DNA of 64,000 nucleotides from Bacteroidia bacterium (GTDB lineage Bacteria; Bacteroidota; Bacteroidia; Bacteroidales; GWA2-32-17), in the NCBI GenBank assembly GCA_016218155.1, contig JACREQ010000108.1, forward strand, positions 1 through 64,000. Direction: 5' to 3'. The notes under the pieces were generated by a model. That model searched no databases and had not been told where the DNA came from. It saw nothing but the letters and a program-made list of their open reading frames with translations. Positions 1 through 8,439 of the stretch are shown in pieces (the first letter of the stretch is position 1; every line of letters starts with the position of its first letter). Both the position numbers and the translations under genes were made by a program.

Positions 1-523
1 ACAAGAACATTGACATGAGTTTAGAATTGTCACGATAAAAATGCCAAATAAAAAAAAGAGGATTATTTGTCTATTCATAACTTTAACTTTTTAAATGCTC
101 TAATACTAGTCGTGCAGTTTTTTTACCTATTTTGCCTAACGTTTGAAGCTACGTAACGACGAGCATTTACTTGCAGTCGGTGTCAAACCGCTAATAATTT
201 TATTTAATGTTAGATGTGTCAAGTTGCCCATGTCTGCTCGTTGTTATCGTAGGTGGTGTTACCAATATGTGCATTTATTGTTATTTCTTGCAGTTTGTGT
301 CAAAAACCATTGAGGCTAATTTAGTCTTTTTTTAGTCAGGGCGGTTGTGTGTCGGCATTTAAATTTTTGTGAGAAGGGATTTTTCATTTTTTCTTTAGTC
401 TTTGTCAAGTTGCAGTGAGGTTTATACAGAGCGAGGGCAGGCAAAAAGGATAACCTCTTTACGCTTTTTTGCACTTCGACAGGCTCAGTGTGACATCCAT
501 AGCTGCATTGCGGAAAAGCGGAA
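1..523. other. Intergenic region with dispersed repeat pieces
   Basis: No convincing gene is present. The stretch holds an attC-like palindrome at 134-264. A second partial copy of the same family core follows at about 277-325 (TTATTTCTTGCAG, then a GTGTCAAA block). A short motif CACTTCGACAGGCTCAGTG sits at 472-490 and resembles dispersed intergenic repeats common in Bacteroidota. The region ends at the 3' boundary of the group II intron. A 70-codon minus-strand open frame here has repeat-derived composition and was not accepted as a gene. Confidence 0.6.
134..264 (+). repeat. attC-like imperfect palindrome (element A)
   Basis: The element begins with GCCTAAC (134-140) and ends with GTTACCA (258-264), matching the RYYYAAC and GTTRRRY-like core sites of integron attC sites. 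An inner stem pairs ACGTAACGACGAGCA (151-165) with TGCTCGTTGTTATCGT (235-250), with small bulges. The centre (ACTTGCAGTCGGTGTCAAA, then AATTTTATTTAATGTTA) recurs in the element at 35026-35171. Seen directly: the symmetry and the shared core. Inferred: that it is a recombination site rather than a MITE-like repeat. Confidence 0.5.
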
Positions 524-2448
524 GTCAAGTAGATAAGGGGAATTTCGCCCCAAACCTCTCACAGAACCGTACGTGAAAGTCTCCCTTCATACGGCTCTTG
601 TCATTCAAATCATTACCTGTAACCTGATGCCCAATGAACAAATAAAGACGGTTGCGTTTGTTGCATTTCTTTCAGCAATGAATATGCTCTTCTCGTGCTA
701 CGTAGCAAACTTTTGTATTTGTTTTTCATCCATTTTATTAGTCTCTTGTGAAACTGCTTGAATATTGAGGCAAGTTTGGAAGGACGATATTTACCATAGT
801 AGTTTATCCAGCCTCGTATTTTCGGATTTAGCTCTTTGGCTATTTCTTCTATCGTGCGGGTACTCCATCTTTGTATACTCGTCTTTCTTATTTCCTCTAA
901 TATTCGCTTCCTCGACTTTGTGCTTATTGCTAAATCAAAACCAAGAAACAAATATCCTGCTTTTGTCTTTGATGGTCTCGGTTTAAAACTGAATCCAAGA
1001 AAATCAAATTTGACATTTTCATAATCTCCTGTTCGCTTATGGTCTTTGCAATAAACAATTTTCGTCTTTTCGGGATGCAATTCGAGTTCACATTCCTCTA
1101 ATCTCGTCCTTATCATACTTAATACCAACTCTGCTTGTTCTTTGTTTTTGCAATGAACTATTACATCATCTGCGTAACGAACAAATCTCACATTTCTGCA
1201 TGTTTTCATTAACCATTTATCCAAAGCATAATGTAGAAACAAATTTGCTAACAATGGACTGATTACACCGCCCTGCGGCGTTCCTTTTCCATTTTTGTAT
1301 ATCAGCTCTCCATTTGCCTTTTCTATTGGCATTTCAAGCCATCGCTTAATATACATTTTTAACCATGCCTCTTTTACATGTCTGTCTATGGCTAATAATA
1401 ACTTCTCATGGCTTATGTTATCAAAGAACCCTTTTATGTCAAGGTCTATCACCCAATTGTACAGCCAACAATTTCGCCTCACTTGTGCTAATGCTCCATG
1501 AGTGCTTTTTAATGGTCGGTATCCGTATGAATTAGGGCTAAATTCCTTCTCTAATCTTGGTTCAAGGTAATCTTTTATCACCATTTGTGCTATCCTGTCC
1601 CCTACTGTTGGTATCCCCAATTTTCGGACTTTTCCATCTCCTTTGGGTATCTCCACTTCTTTTACTGGTGGTGGAAAATAGCTACCAGATGATAGACGAT
1701 TCCAAATTTTGTACAGATTGCCTTCTTTATTCTTATCGAAATCTTCGATACTTACTTCATCTACGCCTGCACTACCTTTGTTCGCTCTTACCTTCTTGTA
1801 AGCTACCTTCACCATTTCTTCTGTTACTGGTACTGACTTTCCCATGTCCATTTCAATCTTTCCCTGCATCGCAGGGTTGTTTAAATTTACACTTTTGAAT
1901 GACCTAAACCCTTCGCTCCTCTTCCATTACAGAAGACTCTTCACTACTACGGTTTAGTCCGTTTCCGTTACCGCTTCGGTACTATTTGCCTCGTGCTTGT
2001 ACACTTGTGCATTTCCCTTTGTTTGCCCTGCGAATCCTTATGGTAGCATTAAATTGGCAAACTAACATCGGTATCCGGTTTATCCCACGTTCCATATACA
2101 AGCATGATTAGAGTTCATGCCACCTTTATATCGGTTGTCACATAGCCAGTAAAACAGGTAACCGCTATGCTAATCCTGTCATAACCACAAGCACAACAGT
2201 TTTGACAACGTGTTAAGTGGTCTCGATACTTCTTCAGTGGTTTACTTGCGTTCATCTCCTCTAACCGCACCTGATTTTGTCTTGCAAAACCTTTTTCTTA
2301 TCGCTCAATACCTTGACCTTAAATCAAAGCACCATAAGACGGTTTGATAAATGCTCCTGTAAGCCCTTATCGGTGGGTCGTTTCCACCATCTTGTATATA
2401 GCATGTTAAAGAACTTTGAACTTATGCTCTTTTCCTTCGTGGCACACT
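524..2448 (-). mobile_element. Group II intron with encoded reverse transcriptase
   Basis: This is a self-splicing retroelement RNA transcribed from the minus strand. Domain V is seen at 564-597 as a 34-nt hairpin, starting GAGCCGTATG and ending CGTACGGTTC, with the catalytic AGC triad in its first strand. Domain VI follows (GGGGCGAAATTCCCC), and the 3' end is placed at 524, giving a terminal AC. The maturase gene occupies domain IV. The 5' end is less certain. I chose the GTGTGCC at 2448 because the downstream sequence reads as domain I, with the helix GGTGG...CCACC. A GTGCG at 2270 is an alternative 5' end. The intron RNA looks intact and potentially mobile. Confidence 0.8.
613..1869 (-). 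CDS. ltrA: Group II intron reverse transcriptase/maturase
   Basis: This 418-residue protein reverse-transcribes its intron RNA and assists its splicing. The N-terminal RT region has NKGSAGVDEV near residue 32. The palm carries TPQGGVISPLLANLFL and the catalytic YADD at 232-235. The C-terminal third holds a maturase (domain X) with LNPKIRGWINYYGKY. The chain ends soon after this, so there is no HNH endonuclease domain; intron classes without it usually insert at replication forks or beside hairpins. The frame is uninterrupted and lies wholly inside the intron. The ATG at 1869 is kept; a later in-frame ATG (MDMGKS) is possible. ltrA is used as a family symbol only. Confidence 0.93.
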   Translation of the reverse strand: MQGKIEMDMGKSVPVTEEMVKVAYKKVRANKGSAGVDEVSIEDFDKNKEGNLYKIWNRLSSGSYFPPPVKEVEIPKGDGKVRKLGIPTVGDRIAQMVIKDYLEPRLEKEFSPNSYGYRPLKSTHGALAQVRRNCWLYNWVIDLDIKGFFDNISHEKLLLAIDRHVKEAWLKMYIKRWLEMPIEKANGELIYKNGKGTPQGGVISPLLANLFLHYALDKWLMKTCRNVRFVRYADDVIVHCKNKEQAELVLSMIRTRLEECELELHPEKTKIVYCKDHKRTGDYENVKFDFLGFSFKPRPSKTKAGYLFLGFDLAISTKSRKRILEEIRKTSIQRWSTRTIEEIAKELNPKIRGWINYYGKYRPSKLASIFKQFHKRLIKWMKNKYKSLLRSTRRAYSLLKEMQQTQPSLFVHWASGYR

Positions 2449-2511
2449 GTGGTTAGACTTGTGTGATGGGAAATTTCATTATGGTTGCTTTCGATTCCCT
2501 GTCAAATTAGC

Positions 2512-2826
2512 AGCCTGTTTCAACTTGTACTGTCAATATTTCTATTTTGTTATGCAGTTTCAACTTTTTGCATAGCAGAAACATCTTTTGTTATGTTAAA
2601 AACAACTTTTGTCATTGAAGAAACATCTTTTGTTATGCCTAAAACATCTTTTGTCATTGAAGTTTTAACAATTGTAACGTGAAAAACATCTTTTGTCATT
2701 GAAGAAACATCTTTTGTTATGCCAAAAACATCTTTTGTAATGCAAGTTTTAACTTTTGTCAAGGTTAAAACATCTTTTGTCATGGCATTATCAACTTTTG
2801 TATTGGGTGTTTTAACTTTTGTTTGC
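2512..2826. repeat. 21-nt tandem repeat array, about 15 degenerate units
   Basis: Strict 21-nt periodicity is visible. Units at 2575, 2596, 2617, 2638, 2659, 2680, 2701, 2722, 2743, 2764, 2785 and 2806 all align, and weaker units extend back to 2512. The commonest unit reads GAAGAAACATCTTTTGTTAT plus one base, alternating with a variant ending CTTTTGTCATT. There are no unique spacers, so it is not CRISPR. Because 21 is a multiple of three, open frames appear on both strands. On the minus strand they read as a heptad repeat of the type MTKDVxx. The array abuts the stop codon of the gene at 2838-3629. Confidence 0.9.
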
Positions 2827-2837
2827 TCCGTTTTAAA

Positions 2838-3629
2838 TTATTTTCTTGGTTTTGTAAACTTTAATCTGCAAATAAGCTTATACTGGGGGCTATTTGCACC
2901 GAACAGAGACTTAATATAAGTTTTTGCTTCGGAAGCAACGTAATATAAGCCAACGGGTTCTTTGTAAAGAATTGCGTTACGTGAAAATTTTGCATTTGTT
3001 AATGGAATTGTGGCATTAATTACGGCTGTGTTTTTTGTTTTTAAGTCGTTGTATAAGGTTGTAAGGGCTGTAACCTTTAATTCGGCTTCGTTTGGGGTAT
3101 ATTGTGGAATAGATGAAAGGAACTTAATTAGTTTATCGAAATTGTCTAAACGGTTATCGTAGCCCATTTGTGATGTTGAAATATATTTCTGTTCCTGTTC
3201 AATGGTAATTTCTGCACCAGGAACAGGTTCGCCCTGTGCAGGTTCTGTTGAACTTATTTTAGGTGTTGCTCTACGTCCCTGAATTTTACGTGTATAAGTT
3301 TTTGCACTTTCTATAATTTGTTTGGAGATGTCGGAAGATTTTAAAGCGTTTGTAACTCTTGTAATAAGGATACTCAAGGGTTCGAAAGCTTCTTCACGTG
3401 CGTCTCGTGCAGTACGGTCAGCAGGAATTGCTGAATTGACAGTAGTGTTAGCATTTTTAGCTGTTGTTAAAAGTGTTTGCATTGGTGCTACTTTTAATGC
3501 TGTTTTAACTGGATTGTAGGTTGTACCATAACCGATACATTCGGCTATTAATACTTCGAAATTTGCAACGTTGTTGTAGTGGCTGGTTTCTGAACCGCGA
3601 TGCTTTGAGATTTCATTAATTGTTGACAT
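2838..3629 (-). CDS. Hypothetical protein with internal duplication
   Basis: I do not recognise the family. The 263 residues have no signal peptide or membrane segment and look mostly helical. Two halves resemble each other: residues about 45-98 (ALKVAPMQTLLTTAKNANTT...) and about 183-241 (ELKVTALTTLYNDLKTKNTA...). They are joined by a Pro/Glu-rich linker near 125-145. The start ATG at 3629 follows an AT-rich leader. The stop at 2838 is followed immediately by the 21-nt repeat array, and translation past the stop would stay open for about 95 codons of heptad repeats. It is probably a cytoplasmic protein; function unknown. Confidence 0.75.
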   Translation of the reverse strand: MSTINEISKHRGSETSHYNNVANFEVLIAECIGYGTTYNPVKTALKVAPMQTLLTTAKNANTTVNSAIPADRTARDAREEAFEPLSILITRVTNALKSSDISKQIIESAKTYTRKIQGRRATPKISSTEPAQGEPVPGAEITIEQEQKYISTSQMGYDNRLDNFDKLIKFLSSIPQYTPNEAELKVTALTTLYNDLKTKNTAVINATIPLTNAKFSRNAILYKEPVGLYYVASEAKTYIKSLFGANSPQYKLICRLKFTKPRK

Positions 3630-3855
3630 GATTGTAAGTTTTAGAATTGAATTTTACTTTTATAACGTAAAAAAGTCAATAATGTTGCAGAAAACAATGT
3701 GAAAAATAGAGTTTAAGATAAAAAAACATGAAAAACACAAATTTTTCAAAAAAATTAATTGTTTTATTTACTTAATAGTTATAAATTTGTATTATAAAAA
3801 ACAATAAAGTGTTTTAGGTTCTTTTAATATTATTTGTAGCGTTAACTATTATTTT

Positions 3856-3967
3856 TGTTTTCGAAAACTGGTAATTTTCTATTCATGTATAAATAATAAG
3901 TCAAACGCTCATGCTATGGCGTGGGCGAACTTATTTGCATGAAGGGTATACCAGTACCTCGAAAACA
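3856..3967 (+). ncRNA. Structured RNA leader, long multi-stem hairpin
   Basis: Five nested stems fold the whole stretch: TGTTTTCGA (3856-3864) with TCGAAAACA (3959-3967); ACTGGTA (3867-3873) with TACCAGT (3949-3955); TTCATG (3882-3887) with CATGAA (3938-3943); AATAAG (3895-3900) with CTTATT (3930-3935); and CGCTCATGC (3906-3914) with GCGTGGGCG (3919-3927) around a TATG loop. The last stem needs two G-U pairs, which favours a plus-strand RNA. CCCACG at 3981-3986, followed by a T run, could pair instead with CGTGGG (3920-3925) and act as a terminator. It sits 28 nt before the gene at 3996. It matches no riboswitch class I can name. Confidence 0.5.
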
Positions 3968-3995
3968 GATATAGTTATGTCCCACGTCTTTTTTT

Positions 3996-4415
3996 ATGCA
4001 TATATATCTGCTCATTCATACAATCAATTCTCCGACATCTAAACGGAAACTGGAAAATTATCTTCCCAGCCTAACCAATATTTTATCTTTTGAAGTAGAA
4101 AATAACTGCTGTACATACGAAATACAAACTAATATTCGCAAAAAAGAACTAATAAAATTACTTGGCTTCTTTGTTAAAAAACTATCTCTAAATATAGATG
4201 AAAGGGTTGTTTTGTATGATACAAATATTTTGTCGAGCCTTCTTGAAAAACCAAGTAACAATGAGAAAATAATTTTAAATGGCGATGTTGAGAAAGAAAA
4301 TAGAATTGAAGATATAATAATAGAAATGTTTAAGTATATAAATTTTAGGCAGGTTTTAGAAGAAGTACATAAAAATTATTTTGATTCATTACCAGAAAAA
4401 CACAATACACAATAA
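3996..4415 (+). CDS. Hypothetical protein, 139 aa
   Basis: I do not recognise this gene. It encodes 139 residues, Lys/Glu/Asn-rich, with no signal peptide, no membrane segment and no known motif. The N-terminal half looks alpha/beta (MHIYLLIHTINS, then a Cys pair NNCCTYEI near residues 47-50). The C-terminal part looks helical and charged. It starts 28 nt after the folded leader at 3856-3967 and ends six bases before the next gene, so the two were probably cotranscribed and may share regulation. Other starts are possible because no clear ribosome binding site is seen. Confidence 0.6.
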   Translation: MHIYLLIHTINSPTSKRKLENYLPSLTNILSFEVENNCCTYEIQTNIRKKELIKLLGFFVKKLSLNIDERVVLYDTNILSSLLEKPSNNEKIILNGDVEKENRIEDIIIEMFKYINFRQVLEEVHKNYFDSLPEKHNTQ

Positions 4416-4421
4416 TAATAA

Positions 4422-4658
4422 ATGAAAATAGAAGTAAGTGAAGAAACATTATTAAAAACAAATTATTGTAAGAATAATAAATTGTGTTTACATGGCGAAT
4501 TACATCTTTGCTGTAAAGTAGTAAACTGTGTTGATGGAAAAATACACTTTGTTAAACCTATTACAAATTGTTATTGCAATTGTCTAATAAATTTTGGTAG
4601 TTCGTGTTTTTGTTGTTGTCCTACAAGAAAAGAAATATTTAACAAATACGAAAAGTAA
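4422..4658 (+). CDS. Small cysteine-rich protein
   Basis: Unrecognised 78-residue protein with 12 cysteines, at 16, 22, 30, 31, 36, 50, 52, 54, 62, 64, 65 and 66. They form a spaced N-terminal group and a dense C-terminal group (CYCNC, then CFCCC). There is no signal peptide, so disulfides are less likely than metal binding in the cytoplasm. Several zinc ions or an Fe-S cluster could be held, but nothing in the sequence decides which. It lies just downstream of the 139-aa gene with a six-base gap, probably in one transcript. It also resembles no metallothionein I can name. Confidence 0.65.
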   Translation: MKIEVSEETLLKTNYCKNNKLCLHGELHLCCKVVNCVDGKIHFVKPITNCYCNCLINFGSSCFCCCPTRKEIFNKYEK

Positions 4659-4765
4659 AAAATCAAATATAAAATAGATAAATAATAGATAAAAATGTTA
4701 TTGATTCATTACTTTACTTACAAAAATAGTGACTGTTCTAAAATCTGTGTTAAGAAGTCAGTTTG

Positions 4766-6004
4766 TTACTTTATTAATACTTTTTCTGAATATATTTTCT
4801 TACCATCATTAAATTTAACAAAGTATATTCCTTTAGGTTGACTTGATAAATCGATTTCGAAATTTGTCATAAAAGTTCTGAATGAATAAATGTTCTCGCC
4901 AAGAGAATTGTAAATATTTATGTCATTATTTATAGCATTTATTTGAGATTTTGAAATTGTAATATTTAGCTTTCCAGTCGTAGGATTGGGATAAATAAAA
5001 GATGAATTATTTAATGGTAATGGATTTTCATTTCCAATGTCTGAACTATTATCAAAATATTTGATTATTGTTCCATTAGTCCCAACGGCATAGCCTGTAT
5101 TATTATTAGGAAAACATACAGAATTGAAAGTTTGTGATTGTATAGTAGCTAAAGACCAGATATTGCCACCATCTATTGTTTTTATTACTGTACCAGAATT
5201 AATGCCATTACCACCTACTGCATATCCAATATTGTCGTTTGTAAAATAAACCGAGTAAAGAGGATTTGTTTCATCTGTCAATTGTGATGTCCATGTCAAA
5301 CCTGCATCAGTTGTTTTATAAATGGCAATTCCTGTTGAATAACTCATACCAACTGCATAACCAATGTTAAAAGAAGGAAAATGTATAGAGTAAATCGCTG
5401 TATATCCAGTAGGATCAATGATTTGAGTTGACCAATTTAGTCCACCATCAGTTGTTTTGTATATATTCGAAGAATAATTTACAAGGTAACCATTATTTAT
5501 ATCTGTAAAAAAAATATTAGGAATAGACATAACCATATCTAAAGAAATAGAAGATTGTAAAAACCAATTCTCACCGGCATTTATAGTTTTATAAATATAA
5601 CAAGTACTAGCGCTGCTGTCAGTACCCAAAACATATCCAGTATTATTATCTGCAAAAAATATTGAACGGAAATAATAAAATGTTGCAGTAGTATTTTTTA
5701 TTGTCCAAGAAGTTGCACCATTTGTTGTTTTTAATATTTTATTGGCATATATTGAATAGCCAGTATCATTGGATGTGAAAGAAATATAACTTGCAGTTCC
5801 TACAGGAGAAACAACAGACCAATTAGTACCACCATTTACTGTTTTTAAAAGTCCGCCATTTTCTTTTGTTATATATCCAGTATCAGGAGAAGGGAAAAAT
5901 ACACTTGTTAAAAAAGTTGAAGTCCCTGAAAATTGTGTAGTCCATTGTGCATTAACAATGTCTCCCAAAAAAGTAAGCATTGTCAAAAAGATTATTTTTT
6001 TCAT
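4766..6004 (-). CDS. Secreted Ycf48/BNR-repeat protein with T9SS sorting domain
   Basis: A 412-residue exported protein. A signal peptide (MKKIIFLTMLTFLGDIVNA) precedes about seven repeats of the pattern TGYxxG...ITKTxDGGxxW. These are Ycf48-like or sortilin-type beta-propeller blades found in many Bacteroidota surface proteins. The last 75 residues form a T9SS type A sorting domain, with YPNPTTGKLNI and a final GIYFVKFNDGKK segment. It should be secreted across the outer membrane and possibly anchored there. It is the last of four same-strand genes (10680 down to 4766), separated by 75 nt from the one before. Its ligand is unknown. Confidence 0.85.
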   Translation of the reverse strand: MKKIIFLTMLTFLGDIVNAQWTTQFSGTSTFLTSVFFPSPDTGYITKENGGLLKTVNGGTNWSVVSPVGTASYISFTSNDTGYSIYANKILKTTNGATSWTIKNTTATFYYFRSIFFADNNTGYVLGTDSSASTCYIYKTINAGENWFLQSSISLDMVMSIPNIFFTDINNGYLVNYSSNIYKTTDGGLNWSTQIIDPTGYTAIYSIHFPSFNIGYAVGMSYSTGIAIYKTTDAGLTWTSQLTDETNPLYSVYFTNDNIGYAVGGNGINSGTVIKTIDGGNIWSLATIQSQTFNSVCFPNNNTGYAVGTNGTIIKYFDNSSDIGNENPLPLNNSSFIYPNPTTGKLNITISKSQINAINNDINIYNSLGENIYSFRTFMTNFEIDLSSQPKGIYFVKFNDGKKIYSEKVLIK

Positions 6005-6079
6005 TTTTGTATATTGTTTATGGTATTATATGGCATTGTTATACATATCACAAAATAAATTAATATCGGTAATTAGATA

Positions 6080-8437
6080 TTATTGATTTACGACTTTGCT
6101 AACAAAAATATTTCCATCAGATGTAATTACTTTTACAAAATATATTCCTTTAGGATTTGAGGATAAATCAAACTGAGTATTTCCTGAAAAATTATCTTTT
6201 AAATACAATCTGTTTTTTAAAATATCAGAAATTTCAACGGAGAAGGAAATATTTTTATCAGAACAAGTAACATATAGAATTCCTAATGTGGGGTTTGGAA
6301 ATACGTTAATTTTATAATTCCCGTTTGAATTAAAAAATTCCTGATTTGAAGCATTATTATTAATTCTTTTCTCAATTGGTGTACCAGAGGTATCAGGTAT
6401 ATCTGTACACGGTGGTTTAACAATGTTCATACATAACCTGTAGCCTGTTTGTGTTGCAGTATCTGTTAGAGAAATAATTATTTGATAAGTGCCGGGGTTG
6501 GCATAATATACAGATGGATTTTTAATATTTGAAAACTGAGGATTGGCACTGGTACCAAAATTCCAGATATAAGTATATTGGTCAAGGGTATCGCCGTCAA
6601 TACCATTAAAATGTAATGTATCATACCCGCAAGGCATTGCAGGTAAATTAACAGTAATACAGGTATCTTCTGAAGTTGATTCAAATGTAGTAGGTTGTGG
6701 TATTGTATCTGTTATGAAGTTTTCACCACAACCAACTGGTTCAATATAAGCATGAAAAGTTGAACCTTCTTGAGCATGAAATCCGGGTTTTAATTCAATT
6801 TGTTCACCTGCTTTATAGTTTACCCATGGTAATGTTTGAGAGTCTATAATCTGTGTTGATGTAATTGAATTAAATGCAACTAAATTTTGAGGAGTATTAA
6901 CATTTCCCAATAAATACCTGTCATTATAATTCTCGTAGGAAATACCACCATAAATAATTTGATATAGATTATAAAATATCATAAAATCAAGACCATTATA
7001 ATTTCCATTTGGATCACAACAACCTTGTTGTTCAGTAATTATATCGCGCCATCTATAAGAGCCACTCCATCCACCCCAAATATCGTCAGTAGGACGATTT
7101 CCATTTCCATAATTATAAGGGCCTTCACATGGTGCGCTGTTTATTTGTGTTAATGCTTTAGATTGACTCATATATGTTGTACTTTTATTATGTAAAGCTT
7201 CATAAATCATTAAATAAAATGTTTCACTATTATAATAAGAAGTAACATTTTTAATACCCCACCCTGTTGCAGGGATATAAGCAGGAATATGAACACATGG
7301 TAACCAAGATGGACACCAGTTCCAGCAACATCCTAAATTAATAGTTATACCTACATGCCAAGATTTTCCAATTGCAGCAAGAGTAGCAGACATACTATTA
7401 TTCCAAACAACACCACTATGGTGTAATCCAATTGGTTCCCAATTTGCTTCATCTAAACCAGCTTCAGGGTCAGCATAATTGTTATTGCAAGTATTATCAA
7501 AATAATTAGCAGCCTTAATAAAACCAAAAGCATAGCGTCTTGCATCACCCGGGCCTAATGCCCACCATATCCAAGAGTTATTCGGATTATGTACAGGAAT
7601 TCCATCAGGTTCAAAAATTAACCAACGAATTGGTATAACTCCATTATCTTCATATTCATTCCTAACAAAAGTAATTATATTACATGCAATAGATTTACTT
7701 TTCGAATACTCCCAACTATTTATAGGGCAATACCTTCTTACAAAAGCTAATCCCTGCAATACTCCTATGACTTCATCTTGAGTCATTGCTTTTTTTGTAG
7801 TTTCTCCATCATAACAAGTACGTGAGTCAATAAAATCAGTATAACCGGGATGCCCTGCGGGTAAACCAAATGTATTGGTAGTACTATTCCAAACATTGTT
7901 AGCAAGTGTTAAATTTTTATTTAATAAATCCAAATGCCTTTCACCATTAGTAGTATGTCCATTACTTGCAATTGTATCCAAAAAATTGCAAGGATTACTT
8001 GGCATATTTTCACTTACAAAAAAACCATCTTCAACATCAGGATATCCCCAATAATTTTCGCATCTATCCATATAATTAGCAAATTGATTTAATGCCAAAT
8101 TAATTTCATGTAAAGTATTTGCAGCTTCATTTGTTTGCCCGTTATCCGATAATAATTTATATTCAGTTGCAAGCATACTTAAATAATAGCCAAAATAAAC
8201 ACCATGTTGCCCATTTGAACTAATTTTATGAAAGGGGTCAGGATGAAGACCAACGTCTTCGGTAAAATCATTCCTTTGAGAAATTATTTCACTTTCACCT
8301 TGTCTTGTGCCAGGTATTACAAAATAATTTAAACGATTTCGATAATGCCAGTATTTGAGCATGTTTTCAGTTCCACTTTGAGCAAAAGAATTAATGTAAA
8401 CATTAACAAATAATATTAAGAAAATTATTTTTCTCAT
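6080..8437 (-). CDS. Large secreted protein: unknown helical/Trp-rich domain, PKD, T9SS
   Basis: A 785-residue exported protein with a signal peptide ending near residue 19. Residues 20-490 form a Trp- and aromatic-rich region of unrecognised family. It could be a secreted enzyme with a helical barrel, but no catalytic motif is identified. Around residues 520-560 lies a segment with LKPGFHAQEGSTFHAYI, a pattern that recurs in Bacteroidota surface proteins. A PKD-like domain follows (YTYIWNFGTSANPQFSN...). The C-terminus is a T9SS type A sorting domain (VFPNPTLGILYV). The gene starts 2 nt after the upstream lipoprotein gene, so they share an operon. Confidence 0.8.
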   Translation of the reverse strand: MRKIIFLILFVNVYINSFAQSGTENMLKYWHYRNRLNYFVIPGTRQGESEIISQRNDFTEDVGLHPDPFHKISSNGQHGVYFGYYLSMLATEYKLLSDNGQTNEAANTLHEINLALNQFANYMDRCENYWGYPDVEDGFFVSENMPSNPCNFLDTIASNGHTTNGERHLDLLNKNLTLANNVWNSTTNTFGLPAGHPGYTDFIDSRTCYDGETTKKAMTQDEVIGVLQGLAFVRRYCPINSWEYSKSKSIACNIITFVRNEYEDNGVIPIRWLIFEPDGIPVHNPNNSWIWWALGPGDARRYAFGFIKAANYFDNTCNNNYADPEAGLDEANWEPIGLHHSGVVWNNSMSATLAAIGKSWHVGITINLGCCWNWCPSWLPCVHIPAYIPATGWGIKNVTSYYNSETFYLMIYEALHNKSTTYMSQSKALTQINSAPCEGPYNYGNGNRPTDDIWGGWSGSYRWRDIITEQQGCCDPNGNYNGLDFMIFYNLYQIIYGGISYENYNDRYLLGNVNTPQNLVAFNSITSTQIIDSQTLPWVNYKAGEQIELKPGFHAQEGSTFHAYIEPVGCGENFITDTIPQPTTFESTSEDTCITVNLPAMPCGYDTLHFNGIDGDTLDQYTYIWNFGTSANPQFSNIKNPSVYYANPGTYQIIISLTDTATQTGYRLCMNIVKPPCTDIPDTSGTPIEKRINNNASNQEFFNSNGNYKINVFPNPTLGILYVTCSDKNISFSVEISDILKNRLYLKDNFSGNTQFDLSSNPKGIYFVKVITSDGNIFVSKVVNQ

Positions 8438-8439
8438 AA

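Noticed and set aside
316-528. 70-codon minus-strand open frame
   Set aside because: Overlaps the intron edge and dispersed repeat motifs; no domain, promoter or conserved pattern.
2512-2826. CRISPR array
   Set aside because: Units are contiguous with no spacers, and no cas gene is in the window.
2485-2919. Plus-strand open frames over the tandem repeat
   Set aside because: They follow from the 21-nt repeat being a multiple of three; two pieces are interrupted and carry only low-complexity heptads.
524-3993. Retron or DGR system (RT plus folded RNA)
   Set aside because: The RT has maturase domain X and a standard group II domain V lies beside it. The folded leader is 2 kb away with no retron-type msr/msd signature.
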